The notes under the pieces were generated by a model, which was not told where the DNA came from, made no database searches, and saw only the letters and a program-made list of their open reading frames with translations. Positions 7,921 to 14,500 of a DNA stretch of 14,500 nucleotides are shown here, one piece after another (position 1 is the first letter of the stretch; every line of letters begins with the position of its first letter). The DNA is from Bacillota bacterium (GTDB taxonomy: Bacteria > Bacillota > Clostridia > Oscillospirales > Oscillospiraceae). Position numbers and translations under genes: made by a program. Where the stretch lies: assembly GCA_023393155.1 (NCBI GenBank), contig JAEWML010000021.1:1-14500 (forward strand), given 5' to 3'.

Positions 7921-8946
7921 TTACTTCGTGGGAACGGTGATGCCCTTCTCGGCAAAATACTTGGCAGCGCCGGGATGATAGGGAACGGAGGTAACGGAAG
8001 AGGCAAACTCCAGGCTCAGCTCGTTGCCCTTGGCATGCTGCGCGGAGATGGCGTCCAGATTCTCAAAGATGGTGGAGACAAACTCATAGATGGCCTGCTC
8101 GCTCACGTCGTCGCGGGCAACGACCACGGCGCCGATGGCCACGGTGTTGGTATCCACGTCCAGACCCTCATAGGTGCCGGCGGGGATGGTGTACTGGGCG
8201 TAATAGGGAGAGGTCTCCAGCAGCTTTGCGATGTGCTCGTCGTCCAGACCCACCAGATACACGCTCTTGGCGGTGGCCAGAGAGGTGATGGCGGTGGTGG
8301 GAGCGCCGGCCACGACGAAAGCCGCGTCCAGCTTGCCGTCCTGCAGCGCGTCGGTGCTGTCGCCGAAGCCCTGATAGGTGGGGTTGATGTCCTGCTCGGT
8401 CAGGTCATAGGCGCCCAGAAGGTCGATGGCGTTGTAGTACACGCCGGAGCCGGCGGCGCCGATGGAGACGTTCTTGCCCTTCAGGTCGGCAACGGTCTTA
8501 ATGTTGGGGTTGGTGGTGACGATCTGCACCTGCTCCATGTACAGGTTGGCCACGGTGGAGATGTCGGTAACAGCGCCGGTTTCGGCAAACAGGTTGGTGC
8601 CCGCATACGCATAGGACACGACGTCGGACTGGACAAAGCCCAGCTGAGCCGCGCCGTCCTGCAGGTTCTCAATGTTGTTCTGAGAGCCGCCGGACTCGAT
8701 GGCGACAACGCTCATGCCGGTATTGCTGGTGACATACTGGCTCAACACGCCGCCAAACGCATAGTATGTACCCTGAGAACCGCCGGTAGAGAAGGTCAGA
8801 GAATCAGTGGCGCCGGCTGCGGCACCGGAGGAAGCTGCTCCGCTTCCGGAACCCGCAGGAGGAGTGGTTCCCCCATTGTTTCCGCAGCCGGAGAGGACAG
8901 AGGCCATCATCAGTGTGGCCATGAGAAGAGACATCAGTTTTTTCAT
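7921..8946 (-). CDS. TAXI-family TRAP transporter solute receptor, lipoprotein
   Basis: This extracellular binding protein should capture the substrate and deliver it to the fused TRAP permease encoded next. The 341-residue product has a lipoprotein signal with lipobox LSGC and the modified Cys at 21, then a low-complexity Gly/Ser/Ala linker at about 29-46. The binding fold begins with TFSTGGSQGTYYAFGG, the hallmark start of TAXI receptors (named for TRAP-associated extracytoplasmic immunogenic). Further typical segments are ESGGSQNNIENL, AQLGFVQSDV, VADLKGKNVSIGAAGSGVYY and GKLDAAFVVAGAPT. Length fits the family. The ATG at 8946 has an AAGGAG site seven bases upstream. It is the first gene of a two-gene operon driven by the promoter at 9020-8992. 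The few characterised TAXI receptors are linked to glutamate or dicarboxylate-like ligands, but the ligand here is not known. Confidence 0.95.
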   Translation of the reverse strand: MKKLMSLLMATLMMASVLSGCGNNGGTTPPAGSGSGAASSGAAAGATDSLTFSTGGSQGTYYAFGGVLSQYVTSNTGMSVVAIESGGSQNNIENLQDGAAQLGFVQSDVVSYAYAGTNLFAETGAVTDISTVANLYMEQVQIVTTNPNIKTVADLKGKNVSIGAAGSGVYYNAIDLLGAYDLTEQDINPTYQGFGDSTDALQDGKLDAAFVVAGAPTTAITSLATAKSVYLVGLDDEHIAKLLETSPYYAQYTIPAGTYEGLDVDTNTVAIGAVVVARDDVSEQAIYEFVSTIFENLDAISAQHAKGNELSLEFASSVTSVPYHPGAAKYFAEKGITVPTK

Positions 8947-8991
8947 CGCAATACTCCTTTTCTTTCATTCAATCTACTCGGGACTTGTTAT

Positions 8992-9020
8992 ATTGTAGCT
9001 TAATTATTGGAAAGTTTCAA
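8992..9020 (-). promoter_or_regulatory. SigA-type promoter of the TRAP operon
   Basis: On the minus strand TTGAAA (9020-9015, five of six consensus bases) and TACAAT (8997-8992, five of six) are separated by exactly 17 bases. Transcription should start near 8985, giving a short leader of about 40 bases before the receptor ATG. This is the best promoter match in the window. I saw no clear operator next to it. Confidence 0.78.
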
Positions 9021-9202
9021 CATGCTTTTCGGCGATTTGTGCAAATTTTTTTCAAGACTATGAATTTTTCCTTGCAAAATGCCAGATTTATTCTTGCATC
9101 ACTTCAAATAAAATGCAGCCTAAATTTTTCTTGAAAATCTTTTATTCATAAAAAATTCACAAAATTCAAAAAATATGTGTAAAAACAGTAAAAACAAATA
9201 CG
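9021..9202. other. AT-rich intergenic stretch, no gene seen
   Basis: This part of the 345-base gap between pyruvate carboxylase and the TRAP receptor is very AT-rich, in sharp contrast to the GC-rich genes. I see no credible ORF or RNA gene. It contains several A and T runs, including similar stretches near 9044 (AAATTTTTTTCAAG) and 9122 (AAATTTTTCTTGAAAA). Upstream of a strong promoter, such A/T tracts could act as UP elements or bend the DNA, but that is a guess. Confidence 0.4.
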
Positions 9203-9238
9203 GGACGGGACGCGAAAAAAAATTTTCGCGTCCCGTCC
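9203..9238 (-). terminator. Terminator hairpin after pyruvate carboxylase
   Basis: A perfect 16-bp stem (arms 9203-9218 and 9223-9238, core GGACGGGACGCG) ends in an A/T part around a four-base loop. It starts 53 bases past the pyruvate carboxylase stop. On the minus strand the downstream bases are CGTATTTGTTTTTACTG, a T-rich but interrupted tail. It should end the carboxylase transcript before the TRAP promoter. Confidence 0.77.
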
Positions 9239-9291
9239 AATTTCTTCAAAATGCCGGGAATCCCCTTTGTGCATTTTGACTGATTTCACCC

Positions 9292-12200
9292 TTATCGGAT
9301 GGTCAGAAGCAATTGTCCGCCCTTCACGGTCTCTCCCTCGGCCACCTGAACAGCTTCCACCGTGCCCGCCATGCGGGCAGTAATGGCGGTTTCCATCTTC
9401 ATGGCCTCGATGGTGATGAGGGTCTGGTTCACCTCCACGGTGTCCCCCACCTTCACCTGCACCTTGCTCACCGCGCCGGGAATAGACGCGCCCACCTGAC
9501 TCTTGTCCTCCGGGTCGGCCATGGGAACCTTGACGATGTTTTTCTGCGCCTCCGCGTCGGGAACCTGCACGTCCCGGCGGATACCGTTCAGCTCAAAGCT
9601 GACGGTGCGCATTCCCTCGGCGTCCACCTCGCCAAGGCCGAGATACTTAATCATCAGGGTTTTGCCGTCGGCAATGTTGACCTTGTGCGTCTCCCCCACG
9701 GCCAAACCGTGGAAAAACACATGGCTGCCCAGACGGGTGACGTAGCCATACTCCTTCTGATCCCGCTTATAGTCCCGGTAAACCTTGGGATACAGGCAGT
9801 AGGAGATGACGGACCGGTCGGCGGGCTCGGGGTCAAATTCCAGCATTTCCTTCCGCACCGCCTGAAAATCCACCGGCTTTAAAAGCTCGCCCGGGCGGCA
9901 GGTAATTGCCTCCTTCCCCTTCAACACCACCTTTTGCAAATCCTTGGGGAAGCCCCACGCGGGCTGGCCCATCATGCCGGAGAAATAGCTCACCGCGCTG
10001 TCGGGGAAGGCAAGGTTCGCGCCCTTTTGCACAATGTTTTCCGCCGTCAGGCCGTTCTGGGTCATGAAGATGGCCATGTCGCCCACCATTTTGCTGGAAG
10101 GCGTCACCTTCACGATGTCGCCCAGAATGTCGTTGACCTTCCGGTAGTTTTCCTTCACGTCCCGGAACCGGTCCCCCAGCCCCAGAGATTCCACCTGCGG
10201 CTTGAGGTTGGTGTACTGTCCACCGGGAATTTCATAGCGGTAAATATCGGTGGCGGGGCATCTGATGTCCGCCTCGAAGGAGTCGTACCGGGTGCGCACA
10301 TCCTCCCAATAATCCGTCAGGTATTGGAGCCGGTCCAAATCCATGCCGGTGTCCCGCTCGGTGCCCTGAAGCGCGGCAACCACAGCGTTCAGAGACGGCT
10401 GGCTGGTAAGAGAGCTCATGGAGGAGATGGCAAGGTCCGCCACGTCCACCCCCGCCTCCGCCGCCATCAGCACCGCGGCCACCTGATTGCCGGAGGTGTT
10501 GTGGGTGTGGAGCTGAATGGGAATGCCGATCTCCTGCTTCAGCTCGGAAACCAGCTTTTTGGCGGCGTAGGGCTTTAGCAGGCCTGCCATGTCCTTGATG
10601 GCCAGCATATGCGCGCCCCGTTTTTCAAGCTCCTTTGCCAAATTGATATAATACTTTAAGGTATACTTGTCCCGGGCCGGATCCAAAATGTCCCCAGTGT
10701 AGCACACGGCGGCCTGACAGAGCTTTCCCTGCTTCAGCACCTCGTCCATGGCCACTTCCATGTCAGGAATCCAGTTCAGAGAGTCGAACACCCGGAACAC
10801 GTCCACGCCGTTGATGGCGGCCTGCCGCACAAACTCCCGGATCACGTTGTCGGGATAGTTGGTATAGCCCACGGCGTTGGCACCCCGCAGCAGCATTTGC
10901 AGCAGCAGATTGGGTGCCTTTTCCCGGATCATGTTCAGCCGCTCCCAAGGGGATTCGTGGAGGAAGCGGTAAGCCACGTCGAAGGTTGCGCCGCCCCAGC
11001 ATTCCAGAGAAAACGCGTCCGCCTCGATTTCAGAGGTGGCCTCCATGCTCTTCACAATGTCCCTTGTGCGCACGCGGGTTGCAAGCAGGGACTGGTGCGC
11101 GTCCCGGGCGGTGGTGTCGCAGATCAGCAGCTTTTTCTGCTCCAGCACCCACTTGGCAACGGCTTCCGGGCCCTTGGCGTCCAGCATCTGCTTTAAGCCG
11201 TCGGGCCGCTCCCCAGTGACGGGAGGGTAGCGGGGGTCTTCGTAGAGCTTCTGGGGACCCTGCTCCTTCACCACGATGTTGGCAATGTATTTCAGCATCT
11301 TGGTGGCCCGGTCCTGTCCCTCGTCCAGTTCGAACAGGCTGGGGGCTTCGTCGATATACTTGGTGTGGCAGCCGCCCGCCCGGAACACCTCGTCGTGAAG
11401 GATGTTCAGAATGAAAGAAAGGTTGGTTTTCACGCCCCGGACGTGTACCTCCCGCACGGCGCGGATGGCTTTGCGGCACACGCCCTCGAAGGTGGAGTCC
11501 CAGGTGGTGACCTTCACCAGCAAAGAATCATAATAAGGGGAGATCACCGCGCCGGCATAGGCGTTTCCATCCAGCCGCACGCCAAAGCCGCCGCCGGAGC
11601 GGTAGGCCGTGATTTTTCCCGTGTCGGGGGCAAAGCCGTTGGCCGGATCCTCGGTGGTGACGCGGCACTGAATGGCGTACCCGTTCCGGTGCACGTCCGA
11701 CTGCTTTTTGATGCCGATGCGGGGGTCGCTGAGGGGGCAGCCCTGCGCAATCAGAATCTGAGAGCGCACGAGGTCCACGCCGGTGACCATTTCGGTGACG
11801 GTGTGCTCCACCTGAATGCGGGGGTTCATCTCAATGAAGTAGTGATGCCCTTCCCTGTCCACCAGAAATTCCAGCGTTCCCGCGTTGGTATAGCCCACCC
11901 GCTTGGCAATTTTCACCGCGTCGTCATACAGCGCCCGGCGCACCTCCTCAGATACGGAGAAGGCGGGGGTGAACTCCACCACCTTCTGATACCGCCGCTG
12001 GAGAGAGCAGTCCCGCTCGTAGAGATGGACCACGTTTCCATGCTCGTCGCCCAGCACCTGAATCTCAATGTGCTTGGGCTGAACCAGGAACTTTTCCATG
12101 AAGATGTCGTCGTTGCCGAATGCCTTTTTGGCCTCGGACTTCACGAGGTCGTAGTTGACGCCCACTTCCTCCACGGTGTCGCACCGACGCATACCGCGCC

Positions 12201-12705
12201 CGCCGCCTCCGGCGGCGGCCTTGAGAATCACCGGAAAGCCAAACTCCATGGCGAGCTTCTGGGCTGCCTGCCGGTCAGGAATCGGGTCCTTGGTGCCGGG
12301 CGTGGTGGGCACGCCGCACTCAATGGCCAGCGCCTTGGCGGATAGCTTGTCGCCCATCATGTCCAGCACTTTGGAATTGGGTCCGATAAACTTGATGCCC
12401 GCCTCCTCGCAGGCCCGGGCAAGATCGCCGTTCTCGCTCAAAAAGCCATAGCCGGGATGAATTGCGTCCGCCTCGTGCTTTTTGGCCAGCTCAATGATGC
12501 GGGGAATGTCCAGATACGCCCCCAAAGGGCTTTCGTTCTCCCCGATGAGATAGGATTCGTCCGCCGCCGTGCGGAACAGGCCGTACATATCCTCGTTGGA
12601 ATAAATGGCGATGGTCTGCAAGCCCAGGTCGTGACACGCGCGGAACACGCGCATGGCAATTTCACCGCGGTTGGCAACCAGTACCTTTTTAAATTCTCTG
12701 CCCAT
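9292..12705 (-). CDS. pyc: Pyruvate carboxylase
   Basis: This biotin enzyme makes oxaloacetate from pyruvate, bicarbonate and ATP in the cytoplasm, refilling C4 acids for biosynthesis or reductive pathways. The 1137-residue single chain is complete. The biotin carboxylase domain fills about 1-455, with HPGYGFLSEN at 83-92, the Gly-rich ATP loop KAAAGGGGRGM at 162-172 and EMNPRIQVEHTVTE at 292-305. The carboxyltransferase domain starts near 525, with DTTARDAHQS (metal Asp535), AIKDMAG (Lys704, expected to be carbamylated) and HTHNTSG (metal His733 and His735). A conserved carboxylase C-region follows. The biotinyl domain is at the end, with EAMKMETAI and target Lys1103. Having all three activities in one chain rules out separate acetyl-CoA carboxylase subunits or a split oxaloacetate decarboxylase. 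The ATG at 12705 follows a GGAAGGAAGG ribosome site. It appears to be a single-gene unit with its own promoter and terminator. Confidence 0.97.
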   Translation of the reverse strand: MGREFKKVLVANRGEIAMRVFRACHDLGLQTIAIYSNEDMYGLFRTAADESYLIGENESPLGAYLDIPRIIELAKKHEADAIHPGYGFLSENGDLARACEEAGIKFIGPNSKVLDMMGDKLSAKALAIECGVPTTPGTKDPIPDRQAAQKLAMEFGFPVILKAAAGGGGRGMRRCDTVEEVGVNYDLVKSEAKKAFGNDDIFMEKFLVQPKHIEIQVLGDEHGNVVHLYERDCSLQRRYQKVVEFTPAFSVSEEVRRALYDDAVKIAKRVGYTNAGTLEFLVDREGHHYFIEMNPRIQVEHTVTEMVTGVDLVRSQILIAQGCPLSDPRIGIKKQSDVHRNGYAIQCRVTTEDPANGFAPDTGKITAYRSGGGFGVRLDGNAYAGAVISPYYDSLLVKVTTWDSTFEGVCRKAIRAVREVHVRGVKTNLSFILNILHDEVFRAGGCHTKYIDEAPSLFELDEGQDRATKMLKYIANIVVKEQGPQKLYEDPRYPPVTGERPDGLKQMLDAKGPEAVAKWVLEQKKLLICDTTARDAHQSLLATRVRTRDIVKSMEATSEIEADAFSLECWGGATFDVAYRFLHESPWERLNMIREKAPNLLLQMLLRGANAVGYTNYPDNVIREFVRQAAINGVDVFRVFDSLNWIPDMEVAMDEVLKQGKLCQAAVCYTGDILDPARDKYTLKYYINLAKELEKRGAHMLAIKDMAGLLKPYAAKKLVSELKQEIGIPIQLHTHNTSGNQVAAVLMAAEAGVDVADLAISSMSSLTSQPSLNAVVAALQGTERDTGMDLDRLQYLTDYWEDVRTRYDSFEADIRCPATDIYRYEIPGGQYTNLKPQVESLGLGDRFRDVKENYRKVNDILGDIVKVTPSSKMVGDMAIFMTQNGLTAENIVQKGANLAFPDSAVSYFSGMMGQPAWGFPKDLQKVVLKGKEAITCRPGELLKPVDFQAVRKEMLEFDPEPADRSVISYCLYPKVYRDYKRDQKEYGYVTRLGSHVFFHGLAVGETHKVNIADGKTLMIKYLGLGEVDAEGMRTVSFELNGIRRDVQVPDAEAQKNIVKVPMADPEDKSQVGASIPGAVSKVQVKVGDTVEVNQTLITIEAMKMETAITARMAGTVEAVQVAEGETVKGGQLLLTIR

Positions 12706-12721
12706 GGTCTTCCTTCCTTCC

Positions 12722-12742
12722 CCCGCGCATCTCAGGCGCGGG
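12722..12742 (-). promoter_or_regulatory. GC hairpin in the pyruvate carboxylase leader
   Basis: The arms CCCGCGC (12722-12728) and GCGCGGG (12736-12742) pair perfectly around a seven-base loop, directly upstream of the GGAAGGAAGG ribosome site. An A-run precedes the hairpin on the minus strand. It could tune translation or mRNA stability. On the opposite strand the same element would look like a terminator, with a T-run a few bases after the stem, but no plus-strand gene needs one. Confidence 0.4.
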
Positions 12743-12806
12743 ACGGCTTTTTTTCATTCCGAAAATGCCGCGAACCGCTGCGCGTCCGCAAATTTTTATT
12801 TAATTC

Positions 12807-12836
12807 AGTATACTCCCCCGCAAAGCCCCGCCGCAA
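12807..12836 (-). promoter_or_regulatory. Candidate promoter of pyruvate carboxylase
   Basis: On the minus strand TATACT (12812-12807) matches the SigA -10 at five of six positions. TTGCGG (12836-12831) lies 18 bases upstream and matches only the first three -35 bases. Transcription would start near 12800, giving a leader of about 95 bases that includes the hairpin at 12742-12722. Confidence 0.45.
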
Positions 12837-12943
12837 CGAAAATCCGGCGGTTTCTTTCTTTTCGGAAAACGCCACAGCTTTTGCGTAAATCTTTCGTCCG
12901 TTTCCGGCAGTTTCTACAAAGCGCTCCGCTCCCCTGATTTTCC

Positions 12944-12978
12944 AGAACGCCGCGTCCGGCTTGCGGACGCGGCGTTCT
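12944..12978 (-). terminator. Strong hairpin after thrS
   Basis: A perfect 15-bp stem (arms 12944-12958 and 12964-12978, core ACGCCGCGTCCG) closes a five-base loop, 11 bases past the thrS stop. Position argues for a thrS terminator, but on the minus strand the tail reads GGAAAATCAG with no U-run. The T-rich flank is on the opposite side, so it may end messages by another route or mainly protect the 3' end. Confidence 0.55.
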
Positions 12979-12989
12979 TCTCAATTTCC

Positions 12990-13667
12990 TTACTTGACGG
13001 CTCTGCCGTCCACCAATTCCTTTAGCTGCGCGGTAAACGCCTCCAGCGACATCACGCCAAGGTCGCCGTCGGACCGGTGACGAACCGCCACCTGACCGCT
13101 TTCGGCCTCCTTATCGCCCACCACCAGCATAAAGGGGTCCTTCTCCAACTGAGCCTCGCGGATTTTCTTGCCGATTTTTTCGTTGCGCAGGTCCATCTCC
13201 ACCCGGAAGCCCTGCGCCTCCAGCGCGGCAGCAACCTGCTTCGCGTACTCGTCCGCCCGCTGGGTAATGGTGAGAATTTTCACCTGCACGGGGCTGAGCC
13301 AAGTGGGGAACGCACCGGCAAAATGCTCGGTGATGATGCCGATAAACCGCTCAACAGAGCCCAGCACCACCCGGTGAATCATAACGGGGCAGTGCTTCTG
13401 CCCGTCCTCGCCCACGTATTCCAGATTGAACCGGCCCGGGAGCTGATAGTCTAATTGTATGGTGCCGCACTGCCAGGTCCGGCCCAGAGAGTCCTGAATG
13501 TGGAAGTCCAGCTTCGGTCCATAAAATGCGCCGTCGCCCTCGTTCACAACATAGGTCTTGCCGATGCTGGTAATGGCGTCCGCCAGAGCCGCCGTTGCCA
13601 CGTCCCAATCCTCATTGGTTCCGATGTGGTCCTCAGGCATGGTGCTCAGTTCGATTTTATAAGGCAG
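12990..13667 (-). CDS. thrS: Threonyl-tRNA synthetase, part after the in-frame UAG
   Basis: This is the C-terminal part of threonyl-tRNA synthetase, continuous in frame with the piece upstream. ThrRS homology resumes in the codon right after the UAG (LPYKIELST), so the real unit is the full gene rather than a new gene starting at the ATG 13640, which has no ribosome site. It holds the end of the class II catalytic core: EGDGAFYGPKLDFHIQD, WQCGTIQLD, and motif 3 with MIHRVVLGSVERFIG. The third catalytic zinc ligand is the His of MIHR, codon 13376-13374. The anticodon-binding domain follows, with PVQVKILTI, DLRNEKIGKKIREAQ and MLVVGDKE, and ends at the normal family terminus with TAA at 12992. 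Everything visible is intact and shows no decay, which speaks against an old pseudogene. Confidence 0.9.
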   Translation of the reverse strand: MPYKIELSTMPEDHIGTNEDWDVATAALADAITSIGKTYVVNEGDGAFYGPKLDFHIQDSLGRTWQCGTIQLDYQLPGRFNLEYVGEDGQKHCPVMIHRVVLGSVERFIGIITEHFAGAFPTWLSPVQVKILTITQRADEYAKQVAAALEAQGFRVEMDLRNEKIGKKIREAQLEKDPFMLVVGDKEAESGQVAVRHRSDGDLGVMSLEAFTAQLKELVDGRAVK

Positions 13668-13670
13668 CTA
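13668..13670 (-). other. In-frame UAG codon inside thrS
   Basis: The minus strand reads CTG TTC TAG CTG CCT TAT here, with no frame change: the 678 bases from the next codon to the TAA stop are a multiple of three. The UAG sits in a catalytic-domain segment where most ThrRS proteins have Gly after Phe. Gly codons are two changes from TAG, while Gln, Lys, Glu, Trp, Ser, Leu and Tyr codons are one change away. Confidence 0.9.
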
Positions 13671-14500
13671 GAACAGGCTGTATACCTCGTCGAACAGCCG
13701 CGCAATCCGCACCACCTCGTCCTTAATCTGATTCTTCGCCAGCATGATGTGCGCGTCGTCCTGCGTAAAGCAGCGGACGCGGAACATCCCGTGGAGCGCA
13801 CCGGACAGCTCGTGGCGATGGACCACGCCCATCTCCGCAAACCGCAGAGGCAGCTCCTTATAGGAGTGGGGCTCCATGTCGTACACCAGAATGCTTCCGG
13901 GGCAGTTCATGGGCTTGATGGCAAAATCCTCTTCATCAATGAGGGTGGTGTACATATTGTCCTTATAGTGCTCCCAATGGCCGGAAGTCTCCCACAGGGA
14001 CCGCTTCATGATCTGGGGCGTGGAAATCTCCACGTAGTCCCACTTCTTATGCACCTCGCGCCAGTAGCTGGTGAGGGTATTCTTCAGCACCATGCCCTTG
14101 GGCAGGTAGAAGGGGAAACCGGGAGCCTCATCCCGGAAGGCAAACAGGCCCAGCTCCTTGCCAAGCTTGCGGTGATCCCGGCGCTTGGCCTCTTCAATGC
14201 GCTCCAGATACGCGTCCAGTTCCTCCTTTTTGGGGAAGGCGATGCCGTAAATGCGCTGAAGGGTTTGGCGGTTGGAGTCGCCCCGCCAATAGGCGGCGTT
14301 GCAGGCGGTGAGCTTGATGGCGTTGCCCTTGATGCGGCCGGTGGAGTCCAGATGGGGGCCGGCGCACAAATCAATGAACTCGCCCTGCTTGTAGAAGGAA
14401 ATCACCGCGTCCTCCGGCAGGTCGCGGATCAGTTCCACCTTGTAAGGCTCGCCCTTTTCCTCCATAAATTTGATGGCATCAGGCCGGGGCATCTCAGAGC
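13668..14500 (-). CDS. thrS: Threonyl-tRNA synthetase, part before the in-frame UAG (5' end off window)
   Basis: Threonyl-tRNA synthetase charges tRNA-Thr with threonine for protein synthesis. This frame runs in from the window edge; the TGS domain and the start of the editing domain lie outside. Visible parts are the end of the editing (SAD) domain, with DLCAGPH and YWRGDSN..TLQRIYG, then the catalytic core: LPKGMVLKNTL, SLWETSGHWEHYKDNM, MNCPGS with zinc-ligand Cys (codon 13904-13902), motif 2 in VVHRHELSGALHGMFRVRCFTQDDAHIM, and the second zinc-ligand His (codon 13751-13749). The frame ends at TAG 13670-13668, directly after EVYSLF, in the middle of the catalytic domain where homologues usually continue with Gly and then Phe or Leu. 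Alone it would lack motif 3 and the third zinc ligand. It may be read through into the downstream part or be truncated by a mutation or sequence error. Confidence 0.92.
   Translation of the reverse strand, partial: SEMPRPDAIKFMEEKGEPYKVELIRDLPEDAVISFYKQGEFIDLCAGPHLDSTGRIKGNAIKLTACNAAYWRGDSNRQTLQRIYGIAFPKKEELDAYLERIEEAKRRDHRKLGKELGLFAFRDEAPGFPFYLPKGMVLKNTLTSYWREVHKKWDYVEISTPQIMKRSLWETSGHWEHYKDNMYTTLIDEEDFAIKPMNCPGSILVYDMEPHSYKELPLRFAEMGVVHRHELSGALHGMFRVRCFTQDDAHIMLAKNQIKDEVVRIARLFDEVYSLF

Noticed and set aside
9021-9202. Possible small RNA or CRISPR-like repeats in the AT-rich gap
   Set aside because: The similar A/T stretches are short, irregularly spaced and low in complexity, with no repeat-spacer pattern and no separate promoter-terminator pair.
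11365-12345. Plus-strand ORF opposite pyruvate carboxylase
   Set aside because: It is fully inside the biotin carboxylase and carboxyltransferase coding region, with no domain or start signal.
12990-13640. The downstream thrS piece as an independent small synthetase gene starting at ATG 13640
   Set aside because: Homology extends upstream of that ATG in the same frame up to the UAG, and there is no ribosome site, so it is the same gene and not a separate paralogue.
13590-13667. A pyrrolysine-insertion-like stem downstream of the UAG
   Set aside because: I looked for a stable stem-loop just after the codon and could not make out a convincing one by eye; a folding calculation would be needed.

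Overview
All genes in this window lie on the minus strand, so transcription runs from high to low coordinates. The window looks like the chromosome of a GC-rich anaerobic Clostridia member, probably of the gut Oscillospiraceae type. The signs are strong AAGGAG-type ribosome binding sites, SigA-like promoters, a lipoprotein TAXI receptor, an S-layer homology (SLH) surface protein and long GC-rich genes with AT-rich gaps. The genus cannot be fixed from the sequence.

Layout in order of transcription. (1) 14500-12990: threonyl-tRNA synthetase (thrS), whose 5' part is outside the window. The frame is broken once by an in-frame TAG at 13670-13668. ThrRS homology continues in the same frame immediately on both sides. 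(2) 12705-9292: a complete 1137-residue pyruvate carboxylase, preceded by a roughly 95-base leader with a GC-rich hairpin and followed by a strong hairpin terminator. (3) 8946-5809: a two-gene TRAP-family uptake operon, made of a TAXI-type receptor lipoprotein and a fused 4TM/12TM permease. It has a very good promoter at 9020-8992, a hairpin between the genes and a perfect 15-bp terminator. (4) 5520 to beyond base 1: a tightly packed four-gene operon encoding a MacA/HlyD-like adaptor, a MacB-type ATPase, a MacB-type permease and a secreted SLH-domain protein whose 3' end is off the window.

How the parts fit together. The adaptor, ATPase and permease should form a tripartite-type ABC machine, and the SLH protein is a candidate cell-wall partner or surface product of the same operon. 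The TRAP system should import an organic acid or amino-acid-like anion using an ion gradient. Pyruvate carboxylase makes oxaloacetate. The two could meet in C4/C5 acid metabolism, but they are separate transcription units and the link is only inferred.

The most unusual observation is the single in-frame UAG inside thrS, normally an essential gene. The catalytic zinc site is split across it. The seven stop codons visible at gene ends are five TAA and two TGA, with no TAG. The explanation could be a sequencing error, a recent nonsense mutation covered by a second synthetase, or UAG decoding (suppression or pyrrolysine). The window alone cannot decide.
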